This document shows, one piece after another, positions 55,136 to 64,000 of a stretch of 64,000 nt of DNA. Below the pieces are notes generated by a model, which did not search any database, was not told the origin of the DNA, and worked only from the letters and a program-made list of their open reading frames with translations. The number at the start of each line of letters is the position of its first letter. Positions within the stretch are counted from its first letter, which is position 1. The stretch covers positions 372,001-436,000 of the forward strand of contig NC_089461.1 of the NCBI RefSeq assembly GCF_029203305.1, given 5' to 3'. This DNA comes from Yamadazyma tenuis. Taxonomy: Eukaryota; Ascomycota; Pichiomycetes; Serinales; Debaryomycetaceae. Both the position numbers and the translations under genes were made by a program.

Positions 55136-57163
55136 CTATACAGCATAATAGTACTTATCAGTAGCGACGGTTGTTAACTCATTGATGTCGTAATAATCTT
55201 CGTCATCTGATGACAGACCACTTGTTTCCCTAAAAGTGACTTGGTTGACCAGTTTGACGTCTTCCAAATTCATTAATTGGGTGTTTCTTCTTATATCCAC
55301 CAAAGCATCTAACTGCTTTTCAGTGTCACTGGACAATTGTCCGGGCTTGATTATTCCCTTTAACATCTTCAAACCATCTAACCACACATACTTGTTGACT
55401 TGTGTATCAGTGTAGAAGCTCAACAATTTCTTGTTGTTGGCCCCTATCAAGGTAATTTTCTCATACGAAATGGTACCTTTGACAGAGATCAACATACTAT
55501 GTTTCTTCTTATCTTCTTCTCCCACATGATCACCAACTTTCTGAGATCTTAGGTCGGTGATGTCCGTCAACTTGATCAGCTGCTGCTCCATTTCTTCAAA
55601 AGAAGGTTTTTGAAGAGACTTTTCAGTGAACTCTTTGTAGTATAAATATTGTCTGTTTGGAGACAAGAGAATGAAATAGTATTTAGCAGCCATAACAGAA
55701 CCGTTTGCTGCCTTCTTTGGCGAAGATGAATACGAGTTCTTCATCAAACTCTCACCATGCAGGTCGGTGAATACCCAAGAGCCCTTCAATAGCTGAATAA
55801 CTCTTTGTTCACACACAAATTCCATAACTTCAAAAGCCAACTGCTTATTGAATTCTGTGAATCTTGCATCCCACACATCGGAAAATGAACCCTTTATACG
55901 GTCAATCTGGTGTCTTCTAAGTTCGACGTTAGTCTCATTCAAGGTCAAGTCAAGACATTCCTCAATCGTCTTGGTACTCAAATGATTGGTTAAGTTCTCC
56001 TCAATGAGATAAACATTGTCCTTTATCAATCCCATAATTCTGCTAACATCCTCGTCGTTGGTCAATTGGGCCTTCGTCTCTTGCCATAAGGTGAGACACG
56101 AGTTCATGGTGTAGTACATCATTAATTCCCAACTCAAGATATTATCGTATATCCGGGGGTACTTTTCCTTATGGCTAAACACATCGATCCACAAGTATGT
56201 TGCCTTCTCTATAAATAAGTACATTGGAAATGTTCTGTTGTGATCACTCATCATCAATTCCTCATGAAACTTTTTCTTGAAGGTCATATTTGGATCTTTC
56301 AAGAAGATTTTCAAGTCCATTGCCAATAAGATTGTAGCATTATCGACGATGAATTTTCGAGGGTTCTCGGTGAAACCAGCCTTGATATACTCTTCTGGTT
56401 TAGCAGGCGTCCCAAACTCGTTCAAGCTGATTTCCAAGTAGAGAAATAAATTATTCAACATAATTTGGTGGGACTTTATCGACAAGTCGAACTTGGTGTC
56501 ATTTAAGTAGTCGTTCAACTTGGCGTAGCTTATCTTCAAGTTGGAGATGGCGTCCAAAATTGACTTGTCGTCGGTATCAATCAAGTTACCAATGGTACTG
56601 AATAAAGTGACATGCTTCAATCTTCCTGCTAAAGTAATAATCCCACTATACTGAAACTTCAAAGCTTTGAGAATCAAGTCATTGACCAACTTGATGGTGT
56701 TATAGGTTATTTTGCTGTCGTGGAGGTACAACTTCTGGGTCATGATATCTATCACATCGAGGTATTCTATCAACGTCTCGTACAATGGCAAGTACTTATC
56801 GATGGAGTCGTCCTTCAGTTGAAAAATCGATCCTGATATCAACACCACTGCTATCTTCAAAATTGCCTTGTATGTCTCGGTGGACATGTTGGAGCTGACG
56901 ATGGAGAACAAGGTTGTGAAGAGAGTGTGGTCAAGCACTTTAGTAAACTCGTTGGAAGCTTCACCACTCACGATACAATCCATGAGTTTGGCCAACACCA
57001 CTATCAGGTTGACTTTTTCCTGCTTATCTTTGCCTAAAATATTCGACTTGAGCACATTGGCATAGTTCAAGATGGTGGGGGTATCGAGCTTCGATTTGGA
57101 GATATTATTTTTACTCAAGATCTCATTGAGTTTGTGATTGATTGATCTTGAAGATTCTGCCAT
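55136..57163 (-). CDS. LMO1: ELMO/CED-12 homologue Lmo1
   Basis: 675 residues (S. cerevisiae Lmo1 665). The N-terminal two thirds are helical, ARM-like; an ELMO-type segment lies near the middle, and a C-terminal PH-like domain spans about residues 450-615 (LLKGSWVFTDLHGESLMK, YYFILLSPNRQYLYYKEF, YVWLDGLKMLKG). The acidic tail is followed by YYDINELTTV. Lmo1 forms a Rac-type GEF complex with the Dock protein Dck1 acting on Rho5. It neighbours DRS1, which is also its neighbour in S. cerevisiae, supporting the assignment. Confidence 0.88.
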   Translation of the reverse strand: MAESSRSINHKLNEILSKNNISKSKLDTPTILNYANVLKSNILGKDKQEKVNLIVVLAKLMDCIVSGEASNEFTKVLDHTLFTTLFSIVSSNMSTETYKAILKIAVVLISGSIFQLKDDSIDKYLPLYETLIEYLDVIDIMTQKLYLHDSKITYNTIKLVNDLILKALKFQYSGIITLAGRLKHVTLFSTIGNLIDTDDKSILDAISNLKISYAKLNDYLNDTKFDLSIKSHQIMLNNLFLYLEISLNEFGTPAKPEEYIKAGFTENPRKFIVDNATILLAMDLKIFLKDPNMTFKKKFHEELMMSDHNRTFPMYLFIEKATYLWIDVFSHKEKYPRIYDNILSWELMMYYTMNSCLTLWQETKAQLTNDEDVSRIMGLIKDNVYLIEENLTNHLSTKTIEECLDLTLNETNVELRRHQIDRIKGSFSDVWDARFTEFNKQLAFEVMEFVCEQRVIQLLKGSWVFTDLHGESLMKNSYSSSPKKAANGSVMAAKYYFILLSPNRQYLYYKEFTEKSLQKPSFEEMEQQLIKLTDITDLRSQKVGDHVGEEDKKKHSMLISVKGTISYEKITLIGANNKKLLSFYTDTQVNKYVWLDGLKMLKGIIKPGQLSSDTEKQLDALVDIRRNTQLMNLEDVKLVNQVTFRETSGLSSDDEDYYDINELTTVATDKYYYAV

Positions 57164-57935
57164 GGTTGCAGGTTATAAAATAGGCTTTAATGTATGGCTC
57201 TATTATCAATTGAATATTTACTTACACGTCCAGACGTATACAATTGCCAGCCTTTGGTTCCAAGCTTTAGGTGAAAACAATGTGGTTGTAGGAAAGAAAA
57301 AATAACGTGCACCAAGAATGTTCGTCAAATGGTGAGGTTTCCAAATCAATTTTTACTCAAAATGGGTAATTAGTTCTACTAAATTTTGGTTGGAAACGAG
57401 CAATTTGGGTTTATATAACGAAGAATTTTTTAATTTCATCGATAAACTAATTCCACCCAAATGTTAGTACCTTGGCGTCATATTAATATATGCACTCGGT
57501 TGCCTTGCACACCGGGACTTGTAATGCAGATCAAGCACAGAAACCTTATTTAACTTCAGTATTTTTTCAGCATCCTCGCTCCTATAATTGAAGAAACTTG
57601 TAATTTTCACAATTTTCACAATTTTCACCTTTCCACAATGTTTAAATTAGTTCAACAATGTAGTAACTGAAGGACATCCTATAAGTAGAGACGTTCAGAA
57701 TTGTAGCCAATGTCACACCCACAGCATACTTCTAAGTACCCTTGAATAACATTTGTAGGCGAGTATAAGCGAGCGGAGGCCGTTGGCAAGCAGCAAGCGC
57801 GCACGACCCGCCATAGATCTGAGGATTTTTTCAGAGGGTAATTCGAAGCTAGTTGTACAAATATACTAGGTGAAAAAGACCCAATCACGGCCAATTCAAC
57901 CTTTTGACACCTTTAAATATTCCAAGACTGCCATC
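57164..57935. other. Divergent promoter, LMO1 / CYR1
   Basis: About 770 bp without a gene. A 9-bp direct repeat AATTTTCAC occurs three times at about 57602-57629. The leader before CYR1 is GC-richer (57760-57830). The CYR1 frame is open back to 57870 but without ATG. Confidence 0.5.
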
Positions 57936-60900
57936 ATGAGTCAACCGTTTAGCTTTAATTCCAACTTTGATAGCTTCAAGGATAAATCTAAAGATTCAGG
58001 CTCCTACCCCAATACCACTACTAGCAGTGTGAATAATCACGATTATGACTCTTCCAACCACGATTCCAACTACAGCCCGCGGTCATCGGTTGTTTACTTA
58101 CCAGGGATCCAAGATGAAGAACACTCGCTGCCTCCCGAGCTGCCTCACCGAGGAACTGATCAGGAAGGAGTGGATTCTAATTATAAGGGATTTCACAATA
58201 ATCGGAAGTCAGGAAATATAATCCCTCCTTTACAGCAGCCAATAAAGCCCCGGTTTCGGAAAAAGGGAAGCTCGTTGCTTGGAAAGCTCATATATTCCAC
58301 CCGTAAAGACTCGGATACTTCTGCCCATTCCAACCATTCCAACCATTCTTCGGTATCAGCTCCTGTTCCACTTATACCAGTACCAGTACCAGCTCCAGCA
58401 CCTGCCAGTGAGAACTATAACTACACAGAGCGTACTTCCGACTCTAGAAATCCTTCAGTCAGCTCGAGCAATACTTCTGCAAATGCAAATACAAATGCAA
58501 ACCCAAACACAAGGAAAAGTGTCAGCTCCACCAACTCTTCCGGCTCAGGTGGAAAATTCAAATTCCGGCTTTCTTCCATAACTTTTGATCATAATACACC
58601 TACCAGCACGTTGAGGGCACAAAGAGGATCCACCACTTCATTCTCCAAAACACGGAACAGTAGTGGTGATTCCAACAGCTCTGGCAAGTCTTACACCAAA
58701 GAAGATGGTGCTGCGAAAAGACATAATACTGGATTCGACATCGATATAAACTTGAGTGATCTCAATGGAGTGTTGAAGACACCTCCAGCCTCCGGGGAAG
58801 GTACGGACTACTTGAAGCCAGTCCATTCCACCACCGCCATTTCTCCACTAAGAAGGTCACAGTCTGCGTTTGCAATGCCCTCGCGGGTTGAAAGTGGAGT
58901 AGGAGGTAGTTGGAAAGCACCAGACAGTTGGGATGTCCGGGCATTCACGTTTGATTCCCCCAAAGAGATAAATGAAGAAAACTCAGACTCAGATTCTGAC
59001 TCAAATTCAAACTCTATAACCATATCTCCCACTACGGCCAAGGTGCAAGAAGACAAAGATCTTTCGAAAACAATTCTGAATGAAAACCAGAACAACGCTG
59101 GAAGAGGAACAAATAACTGGAACTCTGCCTTTTCATTACAGAAGTCGAATGGGAAGCTCCATGATGACAAGCCGGTGAAACAGACCCAATTGCCCGTGTT
59201 ATATGGGTCCAAAAACACTTTACATGTTGTTCCCACCAGTGGAAAAGCTAAATCTAACAACTCTATTATCAGAGTTTTCCGTGAGGATAACACATTTGCA
59301 ACCATTTTGAACTCGCTCGATACCACGACCACCGAGCTTTTGATGAGTGTCCAGAAGAAGTTTTTTCTTGACTCTACTCAAAATTACCGTTTATCCGTTC
59401 ATATTGGTAACTATGTGAAGATCTTAGAACCTTTTGAATTACCCTTGAAAATTCAAATGGGTTTACTTCTATTGAGTGGATACACTGAAGCTGATAACCT
59501 TCGAATGATTGGAAGTGAAGATCTTTCTTATGTCTGTAAGTTTGTCGTTGATGTGGTGTATTTGAGAAATTTGACTCACGAGGAAGAAGTATCTTTGTCT
59601 AAAGACTACGTAAATGTGGATATCTCTGGATTGGACTTGAAAACCATTCCTATCATCTTCCATCAACACACATATGAAATCGAATCTTTGAATGTTGCTG
59701 ATAATCCAGGTATTCATATACCTTTGGACTTCCTTCAGTCTTGTGGCTATTTAAGCAGTTTGACTTTCTCTCGTAACGGTTGCTCAGACTTCCCTGTTAA
59801 CATATTTGAAGCCAAGTCATTGAAGTATCTTGACTTGGAAAAGAACTTTTTGGATGAAATCCCTCCTAAAATCAGCCACTTAAGGGCCTTAAAGCATTTG
59901 AAATTGAACCTGAATCAATTAAATTCCTTACCAAAGTCCTTTTCGAAATTGGAAAACTTGGAGACTTTGAATTTATCTTCAAACTACTTCAATTCATATC
60001 CCACCCCGGTCAGCGATTTGGTGAACTTACGAGACTTGGATTTAAGTTATAATGATTTATCTTATCTCCCCAAGTCACTCAGCAACTTAAAGAAATTGGT
60101 TAAGTTGAACCTTTGTACCAATAAATTGAGCAAAGAGCTCCCTGCATTTTTTGGAGAGTTATCTTCTTTGAAGAGATTGGATATCAGGTACAACTATATC
60201 TCTAACATTGATGTATTGGGGTCCTTACCAAATTTAGAAGCAGTTTATGCTTCTAAAAACAATATTTCCAGATTCAGTGATAAGATGGAGAGCTTCCGTT
60301 TGTTAAACTTTGATAGAAATCCAATTACAAGCTTGAAGTTTAATAATGTGTTATCAAGGTTGACAGTTTTAGACTTGTCCAAAGCTAAGTTGACTATGAT
60401 TCCTCCTGACTTCTTCAACAAAATTTCAAATATAGAAAAGTTGGTTTTAGATAAGAATCATTTGGTGGAATTGCCAGATAACTTGGGTAATTTGCTCAAG
60501 TTGTCCTATTTTTCTGCATTTGGAAATAACATTCAATCTTTACCAGCTACAATTGGAAATTTGCATTCTTTACAATACGTTGACTTGCATTCTAACAACT
60601 TACAGACTTTACCAGACGAGATATGGAACTTGAAGGTTTTAACTGCTTTGAACGTGAGCTCAAATCTCTTGAGTTCGTTTCCCAAACCTCCTTTGTCTCT
60701 TGCAAAGAGGATCTCGTCTTCTGTAAACTTGCAAGGAATTGAACGGCCAAAGAAGGAGATGAAGACAATCACTGAAGGTGGTACAGATAATTTTACGACT
60801 AAGGATCTAAACTCTTCAAGCATGGATAATTCAAGCTCAAGTTCTTCTATTGTCGCCCAGGCTAGTTCTTTGATCGATAGTTTGGTTGTATTGGCGTTGG

Positions 60901-63554
60901 CCGACAACCGATTGAATGATGACTGTTTCAATTCTTTGAGTTTCTTGACACAATTAAAGAGTTTGAATTTGTCTTATAACGACATTTTGGAGATCCCAGA
61001 TGGTGCCCTCAGGAGAATGCTGAAGTTAACTGACTTATACCTATCTGGTAACGAGTTATCGGCATTACCGGGTGACGATTTTGAAGGCATAAAGTCTTTA
61101 AGATTGCTTTTCTTGAACCACAATAAGTTAGTATCTTTGCCAGCTGAGTTGAGTAAGTTGAAAAACTTGCAATCTTTGGATGTTGGTTCTAATCAGTTGA
61201 AGTATAATATCAGCAATTGGCCATACGATTGGAGTTGGCATTGGAATGATAAGTTGAAGTACTTGAACTTCTCCGGAAATAAGAGATTTGAAATCAAGCA
61301 AAGTCATGTTAAGAATCCTGAAACTGGTGAATACTTTGATAGTTTGTTGGTGTTGAAAAACTTGAAGGTGTTAGGTTTGATCGATGTCACTTTGACCACA
61401 ACAGCTGTTCCCGACCAAAATACTGAAATGAGAGTCAGGACCACTGCATCTGAGTTGGATAATGTTGGCTATGGTGTGTCTGATATTATGGGGGCCAGAG
61501 ATTATGTTTCATCTAGGGATCTTTTTATTCAAAAGTATAGAGGAAACGAAAACGAAGCCTTATTTGCCAGTTTTGATGGAAAGGGAGGGCCGACAAGCCA
61601 CGGACATCGTATTTCATCTATTTGTAAAAGTTTAATTGGTCGTCACTTATCAGAAGAGTTGGATAAGATTAAGTCAGATGAAGAGATTCCAGATGCTATG
61701 AGAAGAACATTTTTATTATTGAACAAAGAGATCAATGGAATTTTGGCGGCCAAAAAATCTGGAAATTCTTTGGCTACAGCTCAGGTCAGGAAAGATTTGG
61801 CCGATCTTACCTTGGCTGAAGATGGCTCTGCTGGTTGTAGTGTAACCGTCATATACATCAAAGACAAGAAATTGTATACTGCCAACATTGGTGACACCGA
61901 AGCTTTATTGTCCAGAGACAATGGTGACCATGTCATGTTAACCACCAAACACGACCCCACAAATCGTACTGAATTTGAACGGATAAGAGCTTCGGGTGGA
62001 TATGTTTCAGGTGATGGTACTTTGGATGGTGATTTGTATATTTCCAGAGGAGCTGGTTTTTTCAGCTACTTGCCCCATTTACACTCAGGTCCTGATATTA
62101 AGCAGTTGGAGATTGCCAATGGTGATGATATGATTGTTTTGGCCACAAAGGTGTTTTGGGATTACATTTCGTATGAGTTGGCAGTTGATATTATCCGATC
62201 TGAAAAGGAAGATCCGATGTTAGCTGCTCAAAAACTTAGAGATTTTGCCCTTTCATACGGAGCTACTGATAAGATGGCCGTTATGGTTATAAGCTTGGGA
62301 GATCAAAAACATCTCAAACAGAAGTATGGTTCCAATGGGTTGTACAACAATCTTGGACGGGAAAACGAGCTTTTCTCCAACAAGAAAAGAAGAGATAGAG
62401 CACAAGGTCCTGGTGATGCTGCGTTGAGAATGTTAGACGATGAAATTGAACCTCCAGTTGGCGAGTTAGCAATGGTGTTCACTGATATCAAGAATTCAAC
62501 GTTATTATGGGACACTTACCCTGTTGCGATGAGATCTGCCATCAAAATTCATAACTCCATTATGAGAAGACAATTGAGGATCATAGGAGGTTACGAAGTG
62601 AAGACCGAAGGGGATGCTTTCATAGTGTCTTTCCCTTCCCCAACCTCTGCGTTGTTATGGTGTTTTAATGTTCAGCAACAACTATTGACTGCCGATTGGC
62701 CTGTTGAAATCTTGGAAACCGATCAATGTTTTGAAGTCACTGACAATTCCGGAAATATTATCTACAGAGGTTTGTCTGTTAGAATGGGGATCCATTGGGG
62801 ATCTCCAGTGTGTGAACTAGATGTTGTGACCCGAAGAATGGACTACTTTGGCCCTATTGTGAACAGAACCTCTAGAATTAGTGCTTTAGCTGATGGTGGT
62901 CAGATTTGTATCAGTTCGGACTTTTTGGATGAGATTAATACCTTGTTCGATTTACATAAAAATATTGTCGATAAGAAGATCACAATTAATGAGGGATACC
63001 AAGGAAATATGGTAGCCGGAGAAATTATCGAAAAGGAAATTAAACAATTATATGAGATCGGGTTTGTTTACTATGATATCGGAGAAAGGAAGTTGAAGGG
63101 ATTGGAAGCTCCTGAGCATATTACTTTGGTGTATCCCAAGAAATTGCAGATTCGGTTTGAAAGTTTCCAGAAACAAACATCTGCTGTTGCTGATACTTCA
63201 AGATTATTTGGTGCCATTCCTATCGAAAGCATTTATGGATTGAGAACCATTTCTTTGAGACTCGAGAGAATTATATTGGGTCTCAATGGTACTCATTTCA
63301 TGAACGAGTTCCAGGAGAATTCGTCTAATCAATTATTTGACAAATCCAGCTCTTTATTTGGAGATAACGAAATGCTTGGATTGTTAAACCATGTGGTTGT
63401 AAGAATCGAAAATTGTGTGGGGATATTACATACGAGACAACAATTGAGTGCATTAGATGGCAGTTTCAACTTCAAGAAGTCTGCTACCGCCAACTCAGTG
63501 ATGTCTGAATTATCCCAAATCATTCTGGAATTCAAGCAATTAACTGGAAAGTAA
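57936..63554 (+). CDS. CYR1: Adenylate cyclase (Cyr1/Cdc35)
   Basis: 1872 residues. The N-terminus is Ser/Asn-rich and disordered (about 1-430). A Ras-associating domain spans about 435-515 (NNSIIRVFREDNTFATIL), about twenty leucine-rich repeats lie at about 575-1120, and a PP2C-like domain at about 1175-1455 (FASFDGKGG, YTANIGDTEALLS). The class III cyclase catalytic domain covers about 1510-1690 with metal-binding Asp1517 (VFTDIKNST) and Asp1560 (TEGDAFIVSF), followed by RMGIHWG and a C-terminal region for the Srv2/CAP partner. It makes cAMP for PKA signalling downstream of Ras. The PP2C part lacks one metal ligand. CTG at codon 659 sits in an LRR position that is Ser in neighbouring repeats. 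Confidence 0.97.
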   Translation: MSQPFSFNSNFDSFKDKSKDSGSYPNTTTSSVNNHDYDSSNHDSNYSPRSSVVYLPGIQDEEHSLPPELPHRGTDQEGVDSNYKGFHNNRKSGNIIPPLQQPIKPRFRKKGSSLLGKLIYSTRKDSDTSAHSNHSNHSSVSAPVPLIPVPVPAPAPASENYNYTERTSDSRNPSVSSSNTSANANTNANPNTRKSVSSTNSSGSGGKFKFRLSSITFDHNTPTSTLRAQRGSTTSFSKTRNSSGDSNSSGKSYTKEDGAAKRHNTGFDIDINLSDLNGVLKTPPASGEGTDYLKPVHSTTAISPLRRSQSAFAMPSRVESGVGGSWKAPDSWDVRAFTFDSPKEINEENSDSDSDSNSNSITISPTTAKVQEDKDLSKTILNENQNNAGRGTNNWNSAFSLQKSNGKLHDDKPVKQTQLPVLYGSKNTLHVVPTSGKAKSNNSIIRVFREDNTFATILNSLDTTTTELLMSVQKKFFLDSTQNYRLSVHIGNYVKILEPFELPLKIQMGLLLLSGYTEADNLRMIGSEDLSYVCKFVVDVVYLRNLTHEEEVSLSKDYVNVDISGLDLKTIPIIFHQHTYEIESLNVADNPGIHIPLDFLQSCGYLSSLTFSRNGCSDFPVNIFEAKSLKYLDLEKNFLDEIPPKISHLRALKHLKLNLNQLNSLPKSFSKLENLETLNLSSNYFNSYPTPVSDLVNLRDLDLSYNDLSYLPKSLSNLKKLVKLNLCTNKLSKELPAFFGELSSLKRLDIRYNYISNIDVLGSLPNLEAVYASKNNISRFSDKMESFRLLNFDRNPITSLKFNNVLSRLTVLDLSKAKLTMIPPDFFNKISNIEKLVLDKNHLVELPDNLGNLLKLSYFSAFGNNIQSLPATIGNLHSLQYVDLHSNNLQTLPDEIWNLKVLTALNVSSNLLSSFPKPPLSLAKRISSSVNLQGIERPKKEMKTITEGGTDNFTTKDLNSSSMDNSSSSSSIVAQASSLIDSLVVLALADNRLNDDCFNSLSFLTQLKSLNLSYNDILEIPDGALRRMLKLTDLYLSGNELSALPGDDFEGIKSLRLLFLNHNKLVSLPAELSKLKNLQSLDVGSNQLKYNISNWPYDWSWHWNDKLKYLNFSGNKRFEIKQSHVKNPETGEYFDSLLVLKNLKVLGLIDVTLTTTAVPDQNTEMRVRTTASELDNVGYGVSDIMGARDYVSSRDLFIQKYRGNENEALFASFDGKGGPTSHGHRISSICKSLIGRHLSEELDKIKSDEEIPDAMRRTFLLLNKEINGILAAKKSGNSLATAQVRKDLADLTLAEDGSAGCSVTVIYIKDKKLYTANIGDTEALLSRDNGDHVMLTTKHDPTNRTEFERIRASGGYVSGDGTLDGDLYISRGAGFFSYLPHLHSGPDIKQLEIANGDDMIVLATKVFWDYISYELAVDIIRSEKEDPMLAAQKLRDFALSYGATDKMAVMVISLGDQKHLKQKYGSNGLYNNLGRENELFSNKKRRDRAQGPGDAALRMLDDEIEPPVGELAMVFTDIKNSTLLWDTYPVAMRSAIKIHNSIMRRQLRIIGGYEVKTEGDAFIVSFPSPTSALLWCFNVQQQLLTADWPVEILETDQCFEVTDNSGNIIYRGLSVRMGIHWGSPVCELDVVTRRMDYFGPIVNRTSRISALADGGQICISSDFLDEINTLFDLHKNIVDKKITINEGYQGNMVAGEIIEKEIKQLYEIGFVYYDIGERKLKGLEAPEHITLVYPKKLQIRFESFQKQTSAVADTSRLFGAIPIESIYGLRTISLRLERIILGLNGTHFMNEFQENSSNQLFDKSSSLFGDNEMLGLLNHVVVRIENCVGILHTRQQLSALDGSFNFKKSATANSVMSELSQIILEFKQLTGK

Positions 63555-63627
63555 AATACTATATATGGACTATAAAGCAAAATACTATATATGGACTACA
63601 AAATCTTTCTTTTCAACCAAAATCTCC

Positions 63628-64000
63628 TTAATTCCATAACAACTTAATCGAATCCCACATAATACCGTAGTTTGCGGTGTAGGTGGAGGTAGTGAATTCC
63701 AAAAGATTTTCACCTTTCACAAGACAGCTCTTTTTGACCTTCAACTTACTATAGAACCAGTTACCAGCAAAAGATGAAGATCGATAAGTAGACTTATCAT
63801 TATACAAGTTGGTCTCATATTCATCTTCCAAAACACAGCCATTAAGAACAACTCCCAACCGGGTAGAGTTTCCACCAACAAAGGAATTGTTACCAGTGAA
63901 ACCAGCAATGGAAACATATAACGCAGCATCAGATTCAATTTTATCCAAATCAAAATGAACGTTCCAAGTTCCAGCTTTACTCTTTGCATAACACCATTCG
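63628..64000 (-). CDS. C-terminal part of probable rhamnogalacturonan lyase (PL4), truncated by window edge
   Basis: The frame ends at 63628 and is open to the right edge, so only the last 124 codons are visible. The pattern AGTWNVHFDLD, ALYVSIAGFTGNNS, RLGVVLNGCVLEDE, LVKGENLLEFTTS and GIMWDSIKLLW resembles the beta-sandwich C-terminal domain (domain III) of polysaccharide lyase family 4 rhamnogalacturonan lyases, whose last strand reads roughly V-M-Y-D-x-I-R-L. Such enzymes cut pectin side regions and are normally secreted. The catalytic domain lies outside the window, so the call is tentative. Confidence 0.55.
   Translation of the reverse strand, partial: EWCYAKSKAGTWNVHFDLDKIESDAALYVSIAGFTGNNSFVGGNSTRLGVVLNGCVLEDEYETNLYNDKSTYRSSSFAGNWFYSKLKVKKSCLVKGENLLEFTTSTYTANYGIMWDSIKLLWN

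Noticed and set aside
1..64000. Retrotransposon, LTR, CRISPR array or phage content
   Set aside because: No long direct repeats flanking coding regions, no reverse transcriptase or integrase frames, no regularly spaced repeats; only small minisatellites were found.

Overview
The window is nuclear DNA of a budding yeast (Saccharomycotina), most likely of the clade that reads CTG as serine. Genes are compact and nearly intronless. The three introns I could reconstruct are short, start with GTATGT or GTAAGT and carry an exact TACTAAC branch site. The organism has respiratory complex I (a 21-kDa-type accessory subunit and the CIA30 assembly factor), which excludes Saccharomyces relatives. Leucine is written almost only as TTG/TTA in the ribosomal gene, and CTG codons in CYR1 and HMX1 sit where serine or another small residue fits. 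Protein descriptions here come from standard-code translation, so residues encoded by CTG may really be serine. I cannot name the species.

Layout. 1-4.5 kb: two tandem genes for Ser/Thr/Asp-rich, low-complexity, repeat-bearing proteins; the second is secreted and GPI-anchored, the first is cut by the window edge. 4.7-9.9 kb: TUL1 (Dsc-type membrane RING ubiquitin ligase) directly followed by a membrane-bound SREBP-family bHLH factor, an ordering that mirrors the Dsc-SREBP cleavage pathway of other fungi. 9.9-13.4 kb: a 1.5-kb gene-free stretch and a Gcr1/Ndc10-type regulator with the architecture of a domesticated tyrosine recombinase. 13.6-25 kb: V-ATPase subunit a, HRD3, DNA2, NOP58. 25.2-34.9 kb: MDE1, spliced LSM8, TDA10, CIR1, STU2, a complex I subunit, an Mpv17-family protein, spliced PBA1 and COQ9. 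34.9-43 kb: YKE2, an unrecognised protein, UPS1, an amino-acid permease, HMX1, FAP7, CDC36, VPS29. 43.1-49.7 kb: PNS1, tRNA-Glu(UUC), CIA30, RPS4 with a structured intron, ISN1. 49.7-64 kb: a cytosolic GH5 enzyme, SYS1, DRS1, LMO1, the adenylate cyclase CYR1 and the 3' end of a probable rhamnogalacturonan lyase.

Most genes are housekeeping. Several neighbour pairs match those I remember from Saccharomyces cerevisiae (MDE1/LSM8, PBA1/COQ9/YKE2, FAP7/CDC36, TDA10/CIR1, DRS1/LMO1, SYS1 near CYR1), so much of the window is old gene order. The species-specific parts are the first 4.5 kb, the region upstream of the Gcr1-like gene, and the lyase at the right edge. The points most worth following are the TUL1-SREBP neighbourhood, the tandem repeat-protein locus, the recombinase-like regulator, the hairpin in the RPS4 intron and the two-codon first exon of PBA1.
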